From Asparagopsis taxiformis (taxonomy: Eukaryota > Rhodophyta > Florideophyceae > Bonnemaisoniales > Bonnemaisoniaceae), in assembly GCA_030407315.1 (NCBI GenBank), contig JALQPE010001740.1:289487-353486 (forward strand): a stretch of 64,000 nt of DNA, read 5' to 3'. Made by a program: the position numbers and the translations under genes. Of the stretch, positions 32,401-42,900 are shown one piece after another. Under the pieces are notes generated by a model. That model did not search any database, was not told where the DNA came from, and was given only the letters and a program-made list of their open reading frames with translations. Positions within the stretch are counted from its first letter, which is position 1. Each line of letters starts with the position of its first letter.

Positions 32401-32408
32401 GGGGGGAG
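32401..32408 (+). promoter_or_regulatory. Gypsy-2 polypurine tract
   Basis: GGGGGGAG directly before the 3' LTR, the expected start of plus-strand DNA synthesis. Confidence 0.75.
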
Positions 32409-33197
32409 TGTGATGCAATTTATGTTGCAAGTGCGCGCGCGGGTCGGAGCGATGCGTCGCGTTGAGTCCGCGTGCATCCGCGTTTAGTTAGTTAGTAAGC
32501 GAGCGTACGCGTGGCGATACAATTACGTGTCCCGGCGCGCTTGCGCGAACGCGTACGATTGCGAGCTTGGCGCCACGTGTAGCGCCTTTTGCGAAATTCC
32601 CTTTATTTCCCCTTTTTTGGGTTTTTATGACGAAAGTCTTTTTCCCAAATATTTCCCTTTTTGCGTGCGAGCGAGCGGCCGCCGGCCGGCCGCGCAAGGA
32701 CAACCTGTCCTAGGTAGTTAGCTACTAATGGTTGTTCTGCTTCGCACCTTACCAATAAACAGTCAGCATCTTCGCAGCTACGAGTTAAGCGTTTAGCGAA
32801 TCGCGAGGACCGATTGCGTTGAAACGTTGCGTGCGGGTTGCTCACGATCGCCGACGTTCGCGTGCGCGCTGCGCATAAACCGATCGTCGAACCGCGTCGC
32901 ACCGCGATAGCGCGCGTTGCGTCGCACGCCACTAGGCCAGGGATTTACGACCCCTGTGTGGATCGCGTTGTGCTCGAGTTTACTCGGTGATCTCACCCTG
33001 AGATCACGGCTTGCGCCGGCCCGCGAATCCCGTGTTGCGATCGTTCCCTACGCGTTCCGCCGTTGTACCACCCGTTCGCCAGCGCGACCGAGCGACGCGC
33101 GAACGCAAGTTCAACCAGCGCGTTACGGTTCACCTCGCCCTGACACGGCTGCAATTCTAGAACTCCCTTAGCGATCGCCACCCCGGCTGGTCCTACA
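32409..33197 (+). repeat. Gypsy-2 3' LTR
   Basis: 789 bp, the same ends as the 5' LTR and nearly identical throughout. It abuts reversed copia sequence starting CAGCACTAG. Confidence 0.95.
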
Positions 33198-35172
33198 CAG
33201 CACTAGTTTTGCCGACAGCGCATCCCGAGCAGGAAAGTTTTGGCGGTGAACGGAGGAGGGTGGCGGGCAAATGCGGTACGGGTTTGTTCTTTTGCCATGT
33301 GACGTATCTTAGTGGGATGCGCATGGTGATTTTGAGATGCCAGTGGTGGTAGTCACGTATGACGTTTGACATGGATACCTTAATTTTTGGTTTTAGTTTC
33401 GAGATTTGGATACGTTGTGTCCGGTTTGTTTTGCGTGATGGTTTTGTTTTCATGGGAGAGCTGGATTGAGGTTGTTTGTTGATTGGCCGAGCAATAGCAG
33501 TGAGAGGGCGTCGCATTGTGGCTTGGCGACGTGTGGATGCATGGTTGCGTCGCTCGAGATTGGAGGGGATGGCACGGGCTGCAGTTGCCAAATAGGGGCG
33601 ACGTGCTTTGCGGGGCGAGTGAGAGCTGGAGAGTCTGTAGAGTCCTTTACGTTTTTGGGCAACAGCAATGATACAAGCTTTAGAGGGAGGCGGAGCCGGT
33701 TTGGTTATGTACGCTTTATCTTGCTTGAAGATTATATCGTGTGTCGCCGTGATCTGTGATACAGAGAGCAGGTTCGAGTGTAGATTTGGGCCGACCACTG
33801 CAGTGTGAGTAGTTGAGTGTCATCATCAATCGGAATGATAATTTCGTCCCGACGAGTAATCTTGGACAGTGTTCCGTCAGCTGTTCGAGTTTTGAAGGGG
33901 CTCACTGTCATGCCAGGAGTGGGTTTCGTCAGGTGCGAAGGGTTAGCGTTAGAGTCAAGGATGTAAGACGTAGACGGGGATGAGGGGTGACGTACGACTG
34001 TTGACTCATTGTCATCATCAGAGGCCTCAATTTCATCGTATTCGATGAGGCGCTCATCTGCAATTGCAGATTGTACTTTGATCTTGGATCGAGAGTTAGA
34101 CGGTTTCTGTTGTGGGGTTGGGAGGGAGAGGAGTCGACAAAGGCTGCACTCAGAAGTAGAGTGAAAAGGAGATCCATGGACTGTACACCAGGGTCCAGTG
34201 TGACCTGTAGGGGGGTATGTTTGTGTTAGGATTGGTGTGTCGGGAGGGGGTGCGTTTCGAGAACGGTGTACTCTGCGGTTGAATCGCATGGTGTTGTGAC
34301 TTCTATTGGGTGTTGATGCACGTTTGGAAATGGCATCATATTTTGCCATCATGGTAACAATAGTGTTCATGGGCAGGGGGCGTTGTGGTTGGATGGTGTT
34401 GTGAGCTGCTATACTTTGTAGGAACACGGTCCAATCAGGATGTTGTTCCAATCCTTCAAGGATGAACCGGATTTTGGTTTGATCGTTCGAAATATCCGGG
34501 TAGTTGGCGCGGATCATGAGTGCTCGTACGTCATTGTGTTTCGCGATATATTCCGATACAGTTAGTGAGGATTCCCATTTTATCTATTGGTCTTTAGCTC
34601 GTAAGTTTTCATCGGTGTGCTCTGGGTTACGCGCAGTTAGACGGGTCTTGATCTTGTCGAAAAGCAGGTGGAATGGACCTTCGAGCTCAGCATCGGTGAA
34701 GAGAGCAATCACTTCAGGCGAGAGGGAAGGAACCACGAGTAGCTGCGCTTGACCATGGTTGCGGAGGTAAAGTTCGGATTCGGCTGCTGTAGTTGCTGCG
34801 GGAGGGGCCTGAAGGAGGTATTGTAGAACATTTTGGGAACGAGCGAAGTGTTGTACGCTGATGTTCCATGCAATGAAATTGGAGAATGTAAGAGGAGGTA
34901 TTTCCAGTTGGTGCTGGATGGAATGGGGTGGATGAGACATAGTAGAGGTGTTGGCGGTAGGTGTCGTCGCCGGAGGTGTGCTGGTTGGGCGGTAGATGTC
35001 GTCGCCGGATTGCGGATGGGGGCGGGAATTGTCGTCGCCGGTAACTGACGCTGCGGGTGGCAATGAAGGCGAGGACGCGGAGTTGGCCGATTGAGTGGCA
35101 GGCGTGGTTGTGAGACAGAAGTGGATGTGGGTGGGTGGGTTTGTGGCGCTAGGTGCGTCTGGGTCCATAACC
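33198..35172 (-). pseudogene. Reversed, truncated copia element: gag, dead protease, start of integrase
   Basis: The primer site (35159-35172) reads GGTTATGGACCCAG on the minus strand, and its ATG (35168) begins gag (MDPDAPSATN). Three frames are needed: 35168-34584 (LEIPPLTFSNFIAW), 34517-33732 (CHHC motif in GPWCTVHGSPFHSTSEC; protease loop reads LDSNANPSH instead of DSGA) and 33798-33193 (LLSVSQI, HWHLK and the pre-integrase CSGCAVGK). Integrase core, reverse transcriptase and RNase H are lost where gypsy-2 begins. The frameshifts and the DSN protease loop show it is inactive. A 5' LTR presumably starts at 35173 (TGTGGAAAG in plus reading), but its far end cannot be fixed. Confidence 0.8.
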
Positions 35173-35802
35173 TGTGGAAAGAACTGTCGTTCCTTGATCG
35201 TTTTACTGTGAAGATGGACGGACGACGGAGATTAAGTACTAGTCATGTCCTGTAATTTTCAATGGTGTAAAGTAAGTTATTTGTCAGCTAAGGTACGAAT
35301 TCCATTAATGGAACGTGAGTGTACTGTAATCACTCTGGTGCACCGTGACAAATTCCACATCCAACAATAACTTGTAAAACCAACGTACCACATGTCGGTG
35401 TAACTTAGTGGTTGTACGAGGATCAGGGACTTATCCCACTGTATGTTAGGACTTCTATGATACGCTACAGGCATTTTGGCAAGTATCACATCGCATAGCT
35501 TATGGATAACGCTGATCCATATATGGCTAAACCAATTTTTACCCAATAGGACAGCTGGAAGCTGCTTACCTTCCACACTGCCCCTCATTGTTCAGATCTC
35601 AAAGCTGCAAGCGAAATGTGACACTAGAGTTGTGGGAAGATCAACGTATTGTGATACGTTCCCACCCTAGTATCGTCAAACTAGTCAGTACCTACAAGGC
35701 CTAGATCTCAACCACATTATCAATGATAATCTACCCTACTTGATTCAATTCCTCAAACATTATCGGTCCATACTTCTAGATAGCGATTCTTCCTTCTGCC
35801 CT
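35173..35802. other. Region between reversed copia and the first cysteine-rich gene
   Basis: The first 100-300 bp are probably the reversed copia LTR. The rest is AT-rich, with only short open frames and no recognisable gene; it serves as the downstream region of the cysteine-rich gene. Confidence 0.4.
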
Positions 35803-36600
35803 TCACTGACATTGGTTGAATGCTGAAACCACTATGCCACCACAAACAGTGGTGCAGCATGTTTCAACTACACGAACTCCGACACGTAGATACTGGTTGA
35901 ACGTATTCGGAACACAAATATTAGCCAACAAGTCATCATAGCAATCATTCAAACACTGTTGAGACACAACTCCACCTGTAGCCTGAAGAAGAATCAAAGA
36001 TCTGGTCATTGTACCACATGTACATACACCAAAAATACCAGGCTGTCCAATAGAACCTTGCTGCGTCAGCTGACACATTGGGGACGGTGTAGGTGATGAA
36101 GATGGTGGCGGCGGAGGTGGAGGCGGAGGCGGTGGCGGTGGCGGTGGCGGAGGCGGTGGAGGAGGAGGAGGCGGTGGCGGTGGCGGAGGAGGAGGCGGCG
36201 GAGGAGGAGGCGGCGGAGGAGGAGGCGGTGGCGGTGGAGGAGGAGGCGGTGGTGGAGGAGGAGGTGGTGGAGGCGGTGGTGGGGGAACAAATTGACCACC
36301 TCCTGTATTAGGCGGCGAGCAACGGAAACCTCGGCGACGACGACCACAATTGGGATCCCTTCTAACGACGCATCCTTGTGCTACAGCACATGGGACGCTG
36401 CAGAATCTGAGCGCTCGTCTGCGGTTAAGACACCTGCTCGGACAAGCTCGACAGAACTGTCGAGAAAGAACCGCCTTCAATTCTTCACCATCTTTGACAT
36501 TATATTTTATGTCACCTTCAGCGCGAACATTTGTACACAGCAATAGAGTGGCAAAGATGAAGGAAGCAGTGACCAGTTTGAAGGCCATACTGCTATTCAT
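35803..36600 (-). CDS. Secreted cysteine-rich protein with 61-proline tract (paralog A)
   Basis: 265 residues from ATG 36600. A signal peptide is clear (basic start, FIFATLLLC core, cleavage near VRA). An N-terminal domain carries eight Cys (CRACPSRC, FCSVPCAVAQGC, RDPNC, FRC) among Arg-rich segments. A run of 61 prolines follows (codons 36285-36103, only CCA, CCG and CCT apart from one CCC). A C-terminal domain with ten Cys ends the protein (CQLTQQGSIGQPGI, GVCTCGT, CYDDLL, CCTTVCGG, FNQC). It lacks the middle Cys domain of paralogs B and C. The secreted, disulfide-rich, proline-linked layout suggests a cell-wall or extracellular protein; function is unknown. Confidence 0.88.
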   Translation of the reverse strand: MNSSMAFKLVTASFIFATLLLCTNVRAEGDIKYNVKDGEELKAVLSRQFCRACPSRCLNRRRALRFCSVPCAVAQGCVVRRDPNCGRRRRGFRCSPPNTGGGQFVPPPPPPPPPPPPPPPPPPPPPPPPPPPPPPPPPPPPPPPPPPPPPPPPPPPPPPPPPPPPPSSSPTPSPMCQLTQQGSIGQPGIFGVCTCGTMTRSLILLQATGGVVSQQCLNDCYDDLLANICVPNTFNQYLRVGVRVVETCCTTVCGGIVVSAFNQCQ

Positions 36601-36712
36601 TTCTGTTGAATTTCAGCACGTTGACTTCGCTTGAGAGTGGGAAAACTTGGATCCCTGCTTCTGAGTCTGAGGGTTGATACTCTCGGAAGCTAGGAGAGTC
36701 AAACACAGTTTC

Positions 36713-36721
36713 GTTTATATA
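36713..36721 (-). promoter_or_regulatory. TATA box of paralog A
   Basis: Reads TATATAAAC on the minus strand, about 115 bp before the start codon; the other two paralogs have a TATA box at a similar distance. Confidence 0.5.
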
Positions 36722-38870
36722 GAAAACGAGAGGCCAGCCCACTGTTTAGTATCTTCTTTGCTTGTCTTTTTATGATAACGGTATGCCACGCGGATGGGGC
36801 GTTTGCAGCATTCTCTACTGCATGTATGGAGTTCTGTATCGGAACGGTTTCAGTTGAAACTAAAATGCTTTCCTCGGATTCATGGGAGTTTGTTCCGCAA
36901 ACTTGACGTGTTTGTCACCCTGGAACAAAATGTCCCCGGATGCCATTTTCTTAGCTTCTAAGCATGTGTTGGTTACCCGGATGTGCCTTGCGACGAGAAC
37001 ATCTATATTTGCCCTTATGCAGGTCTCGGAAATAGAACAGTTCTGTGGAACATGTCATTGACGCAAGACATCATCAGCAAGATTGAATTCGATGAAAGGC
37101 AAGCAGAAAAATGAGGCTTTGTAGGGGAGGAGCGATAATTCAACATGCATCGAGCTCAATTATTGCGCAATCCTAATCCTAATTCCAATAAACCATATTA
37201 GAATATACCATATGTATTTGTAGAGTACAAATGATGACGAATAGGCCGAAAGCCGTGGAAGCCAATCGATGCATCAGAATTGCTGATGCTAGCACAATAT
37301 CAACGTTTTGTCAGAGTCTACGCCGGCATTTCTGATGGCAATTCAGGGCGGTAGCCGAGAAAAAAAAATTTGGACGTGTAGGAAGACAGAAATCGAATAT
37401 GCAGCTGTGTGACATGATGGTGGCTGGTGTCAGTATGAAATAACGTATCAATCTACAAGTTGGCTTGAGTTTTTCGCTCTGCATGCATGATGACATTAGT
37501 AGCGAGCGGTAGTCGGCATTGAAATGTACTTCTCGTCAATTGGATTCGACCACCCTATAACACCAGACTCAATCCTTTCAGTCTAATGATAAACATACAA
37601 GTGTCGCACCTCAAATCAATAGAATAATTTTTTATATTTTCAAGCAACATCCTTCAGTCCTTGATCTCATGGTCCAAAAAGATGATAGCGGGAGATCGAC
37701 GTGACAAATGGTCGAAGTGTTACCAACAATGGAGTCGTTGCGTGTGGCATTCGCGGGGGGATCCGACATGGCGGTAACAATGGCAACGCAAGACAAACTT
37801 CCTGACATGCGGACATCCCAACTTGAGAGTGCGATCAGTCGTATCATTCAGGCTTTTGCATTGTGGTAATTATGAGACGCTTGGAAACCCAACGAGCCTG
37901 CTGACTGGGCCGGGTCTGCTGACGTCGATGTCAGCAGAAGAGATTCTTCGTTCGCTGGGCCACGTGGAATATTGCGCTACAGACGCCATCAAACTGGCGG
38001 GCTCGGAATAGCGGGTGCACCCAGCATTTGAAATTCAAAAGAATTGTGAAAAAGTTTTGTATGAAATATGGGTTTTTTCAATTGTTCAAGTCGCTGAGGA
38101 CACTTGTATAGTTCACGTGAAACGATTACGCAAACAGGTTTGAAATTGACCACTCATGTAATTGGCCGGCAATATTTTATGTGCTGTACTCCTTTTATGA
38201 AAACATTTGTAGCAGCAAGGACATGGATGGCTGATTGGAAGATTTTGGTGCGAGTAGATGGATATTTCTGTCATGATATATTCCGAGTAATGTAGTAACC
38301 ACAGATGTCGCACTGGACATGTGAACTAGAGATTTTACTGCTCTGACAATTTCAACATACCCATTTTTTGAAATATTTTTGAGAAGGACCGACCATACCC
38401 TAGTAATCGCTCCACTGACACTTCTGTATTAGGCTGTGAAGAATGTTGTGCCTGCTCAGACACTAGAGTTGGCATGTCGCCTGGTTATATGGATATCCCA
38501 ACACTCTGCGCAGCCGTTAAATGTGTACAGTCTCCTTGATATGCGAGTTGGATTGAGAGCGCGTCAATTGTGATTCTAATTTGTTCAGAGATAAAGTTGT
38601 TCCACTTCCTGATCTCCTTCCAGGACTTGTCTCGAGAAGGTGCGTTGTCATTCCTTGATGGACAGTCTGTCCATGCCTCACCACAGCCACAGAGAGCGTA
38701 GTGACAGAAACACTAGCTGGTAATCGACATTAGCGGCACATTTTAAAACGGTTTTTTTAATTCATCACAACTATTCCGTAATGGACTGAACTAGCAAAGC
38801 CCGTCTCGTGTATCATCTCACAACGCAGTGCTTCATCTAAATTAAATTCCATACCCAAACGAACTACAAT
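36722..38870. other. Spacer between paralogs A and B
   Basis: About 2.1 kb of AT-rich sequence with only short ORFs (at most 71 codons) that look random. I see no repeat, RNA gene or element remnant that I can support. Confidence 0.5.
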
Positions 38871-39616
38871 CTACGGGTCCCCGCATTGGTTGAACTCGGG
38901 AATAGTCACGCCCCCACACACAGTTGTGCAGCAAGAAGAAACCACTCCACTACCAAGAGTCGCAAACCTGAAGAACGTGTTCGGCACACAAATATCTTCC
39001 AGCAAATCATCATAGCATGCATTCAGACACGCCTGCGATATTCCTCCTGTAGCCTGGAGAAGGATCACAGTGCTAGTGGAGGTACCACACGTACAAACAC
39101 CAGAAATACCCCGCTGGCCAATAGATCCCTGCATTGTCAGTTGGCAGGACGGCGACGGTGTGGGTGTACGTGAAGGTGTCGCTGTCGGTGCAGGCGATGC
39201 CGCTGTGGTGACCGGTGCTGTTGAAGCGGCAGTTGTCATTGCTGCAGTGGTAATGACAGCGGTAGTTGTCGGTGGCACCGTTGTAACCGCGACGGCCACA
39301 GGAAGAGCACAGCTGAATCCAGTACCCGCGCCAATTATCGTGCATTTCCTGACGACGACACATCCAAGGGCCCTAAATATCGGTGGGGTACAATCATTCA
39401 TTGCCTGTTGGAGAGTCGCGCGACATATATACGGGCATGAAGTTGGTGTCGGGATGGTTGTCGGGATGGTTGTCGGGGTCGGCGTTATGATTGGTCTGCG
39501 AGGTACACATCGGAAACGTCGACGACGAGAAGGGCATCGACGATCCTGGATTACTCTGCATCTTTTTGTCCTTGCACATCCAGTTCTACACAACCGTATA
39601 GCCCGCCTACGACTAG
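38871..39616 (-). pseudogene. Secreted cysteine-rich protein (paralog B), main part, split by gypsy-3
   Basis: This piece encodes everything after the first ~54 residues: most of the N-terminal Cys domain (CRTGCARTKRC, RDRRCPSRRRRFRC-like), a second Cys segment (SCPYICRATLQQAMNDC), a Thr/Ala/Pro linker rich in TTAA repeats, and the ten-Cys C-terminal domain ending FNQCGDP. The first part of the gene lies 5.2 kb away at 44860-45022, beyond gypsy-3. With one copy of the target duplication removed, the two parts add to exactly 303 codons in frame, against 294 for paralog C. The gene was therefore intact until the insertion. Confidence 0.88.
39612..39616. repeat. Gypsy-3 target-site duplication, left copy
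   Basis: ACTAG, repeated at 44855-44859. The boundary A could instead belong to the LTR, which would make the duplication CTAG. Confidence 0.8.
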
Positions 39617-39865
39617 TGTGGAGATTGAAGATCCTAACACGAAATAATAACGGTGAAGAGAATGAAAGAATGCAAGAGGTTTAAGAGGAGAGTGACGCGT
39701 AATAATTACATCACATGTTGCGATGGTAATTATTACAGGATAGGATATAAACATTAGATTATGTTAGCAGTATAAAAGGCAGTACCACATTGCACTCTGG
39801 TGAGAGTGGTACAGGCAGATTGGGGAATAAGTTGTGTGTCAGCTTCGATTGTACTAACGGTCTAT
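39617..39865 (+). repeat. Gypsy-3 5' LTR
   Basis: It starts TGTGGAGATTG and ends CGGTCTAT(A), so it lacks the usual CA end. TATAAAAGG lies at 39771-39779. A palindrome, ATAGAAATTTCTAT, spans its right edge (39864-39877), where a primer site would be expected. Confidence 0.93.
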
Positions 39866-39906
39866 AGAAATTTCTATCCTGCAGGAGAAGTTGGGAATCA
39901 GTCGAA

Positions 39907-42900
39907 ATGGCAGACGACGCAAATTCCGAAGCTTGTCAAAGCGAAACAGGTTCAAGCAGTACGGTGTTCAGCGCAATAGCGCATCCCGTATTAAGAAGTG
40001 TTGACCCTGTCAAGGTTGCTCAGTTCTTAAAAGAAAGAGAGAGATATGAGATCGATGTTGCCGAAAAGAAAAAGGAGGTTCCTTCCCTCACCAAGGCAAC
40101 CTACAAAGTGTCAGTCGACACAGGCATGCTGCGTAGAATGCACTTCTTGGGGAGATTCAAAGAAATTGCACCGGGGAAGACATTTGGGCAGCTTACAGGA
40201 GCCCACATTGAGAAATGGGTGAAAAGTTTGGTTGAGAGAGAGGATACAACTTTTGACCATGCTATAATTGAGCGCGCAATTGCATCATTAAGGATGCCAA
40301 TGTCTATAGCAGATCCGGAAGCACGGATCATGGAATACTGTAATGAATTCTTCGGAAGATTGGAGGCTGTGGGATACGAAAACTTCAAGGAAGTAAGCCC
40401 CAAAAAGACCATCAAGTTGCTTCAGGACCACCTATACCCAGTGAGGTTTAAAGAAGTAGTGCAGAAGACTTTGGAATACCATGAAACAATACAGTCAGAC
40501 GTGGTTGGATACATAGAGCAATTGTGCGAGGAAGCAAAGGCGTTCGAAAAGTACAAAGACGTTTCCAGACAAGCTACGGTACGTGGAAAGTTTCGAAACA
40601 ATGACAACCATGTTGAAAAACAAGGCAGTGAACCACACTACAGAAGGAATAACAAGGGAGGATCGAAAAAACGGCCATTATGTTTAAACAAATCGTGCGC
40701 CAGCATAGGTTTGAGGCATTACGTGCTAACAGAGTGCGAAATAACATCAAAAGCTGAAGCAAAAAGGCTATTGAGAGAGGCGAACAAAAGTCGCAACCAA
40801 TACCAAAAAGAGCAAGCTAAAATTGTCAAGAAATTGGAATCTAGTGATGACAAAAGCACAATTGTCAAAGCGTCTTTCGCGAATTGTGTGGACAGTATTA
40901 TCTGTGCAGACGGGGGATCCGATCTTAATATAATACCTCCTGAAGTCCTGAAGGAGGTACAAAAGAAGAATGGGGAGGTGAAAGTTGTGCAATTTGACAC
41001 ACCTCGCAATTTTGGCTTGGCAGCCACAACTGACGAGCACGGGAATAACATAAATATCACCTGTGACAAATTTGCAACCATGAATATTGAATTATACATC
41101 CGCCACGGGTACTATCTAGAGCTGCGTAATATGACATGGCATGTGTCAACCACGTCTATGTCAGAGCCGATTTTAGGCAGGCCAACTCTAGAACTCCTAG
41201 GAATCAATACCAAAGAGTTATTGGCAGCGGCAGTCGACAGGTTGGGTAACTCAGTGGATATGTCATCAGCCAATGCATATTCCGAGTATCCAGAGGGGAG
41301 TATTGCAAGGATCATTAGTAACGGCATATATCACAGTGACAAAGGCGTACAGTGTGATGCAGATTTCGAAGAAGAAGATTGGTTAGATCTCGGCCCAGAT
41401 AACGACGAAGAAGTCGACAATTGCATTGAAGAATGCATGAAAGAAGCAAGTGAAAATGGCATTACAGTAACAGGAGCTATGAAATTGAAACAAATGTTCG
41501 AAACTTACCGAGATGTAATGAGAGTGAGGCTTGGAAATGACCCCCCAGCCGATGTAGAGCCAATGAAAGTGGAAATAAGATCAGACGCGAAGCCAGTGGC
41601 TGCTAAACCACGTAGTTTCTCGATGGAAGGAAGGAAGTTCATGGAAAACTACGTAGATCGGGTGATACAGTATGGTTTTGGAAAGGTTACCACCACAGCA
41701 AAATGGGTCGCAGCGCCAGTATTGGTGGCGAAACCACCACCAGCGAATTTCAGACTTACTTTTGATTACAGGCCTGTTAATGCCGTCACAGTCGATATGA
41801 ACTGGCCGATGCCTCGTATAGAATCTGAATTGAGTGATGTGGCTGGCAGTACATATTTTGCTACAGTTGACTTTGTAAGTGGATATTGGCAGTTGCCATT
41901 ATCGATTGAAAGTCAAGAACTACTCAGTTTTACAACATCTAACAGGATTATCATGCCAACAAGATGTACACAAGGAGCAAAAAACGCTGGACCAAACTTC
42001 CAATCTAAAATAGAGCCACTGTTTGCGACCATAAGACACGCTCTAAAGGCATGGTTGGATGATTTCGTATTGCATAGTCGAAGTGAAGACGACCATCTAC
42101 AAGTCATCGAACAATTTTTATCGACCTGCCGGAAGAAACGGTTGAAAATTTCAGTACGAAAGTCTAAGTTCTTTCTGCGCAGTGTACGATGGTGTGGACG
42201 TATATTGGATGGAGATGGAATCACTTACGACCCAAGGAATCTCAGCGGGCTCACAGATATGCATTTGCCACGTATGGCAAGTGAACTTTGTGAATACATT
42301 CACTGCCTGCAATGGATGTCAACTAACATACCTGATTTTGCACAGAGGATTGCGCCTCTTCGCCAAATATTAGAAGCTGCATACGACAGAGCGGGTGCTC
42401 GTACAAAAAGGAAAATTAAGTGTATTCCACTTGAGTCTATTGGATGGAGCACCACACACAGCTCTGCTTTCATGGACTTGCAAGACGAGTTGAAAAAGCT
42501 AGCGAAATTAGCACACAAGGAGCCCGGGAAAGTCACCTGCATTTACACCGACGCATCGGATGAATTTTGGTCTGCAGTAATCACACAAACCACTCCAACA
42601 GATTTGACAAAAGAACTTGCCTCGCAAAAACACGATCCCATGGCATTCTTAGGCTCTGCATTCAAGCAAACAGAGAAGCTTTGGACAACTTTTGAAAAGG
42701 AAGCATATGCAATATATCAAGTATTCAAAAAGTTGGACTATCTGCTGCTTACAGAGCGAGAAACACATATATACACAGATCATCGCAACTTGTTATTTGT
42801 GTTCAACCCACTAGCTCTAGATCCTGCACTCGGCCGTCATGTCATAAGCAAAGTACAAAGGTGGGGACTGTACTTGTCTCGGTTTTCATATGTTATTGAA

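Larger units (their letters stand above)
19736..33197 (+). mobile_element. Gypsy-2: 13.5-kb chromodomain Ty3/gypsy element with antisense ORFs
   Basis: The element is bounded by two nearly identical LTRs, with primer site, gag, protease-RT-RNase H, integrase with chromodomain, a 2-kb spacer, two long minus-strand ORFs and a G-rich polypurine tract. It is very rich in CpG (GCGCG runs). Left of it lies gypsy-1 and right of it a reversed copia; the flanking pentamers (AGGGA, CAGCA) do not match, so no target duplication is visible. Confidence 0.92.

Noticed and set aside
36093..36347. Glu/Ala/Val-rich and His/Leu/Arg-rich ORFs over the polyproline tract
   Set aside because: They are shadow frames of the CCN codon run of the cysteine-rich gene.
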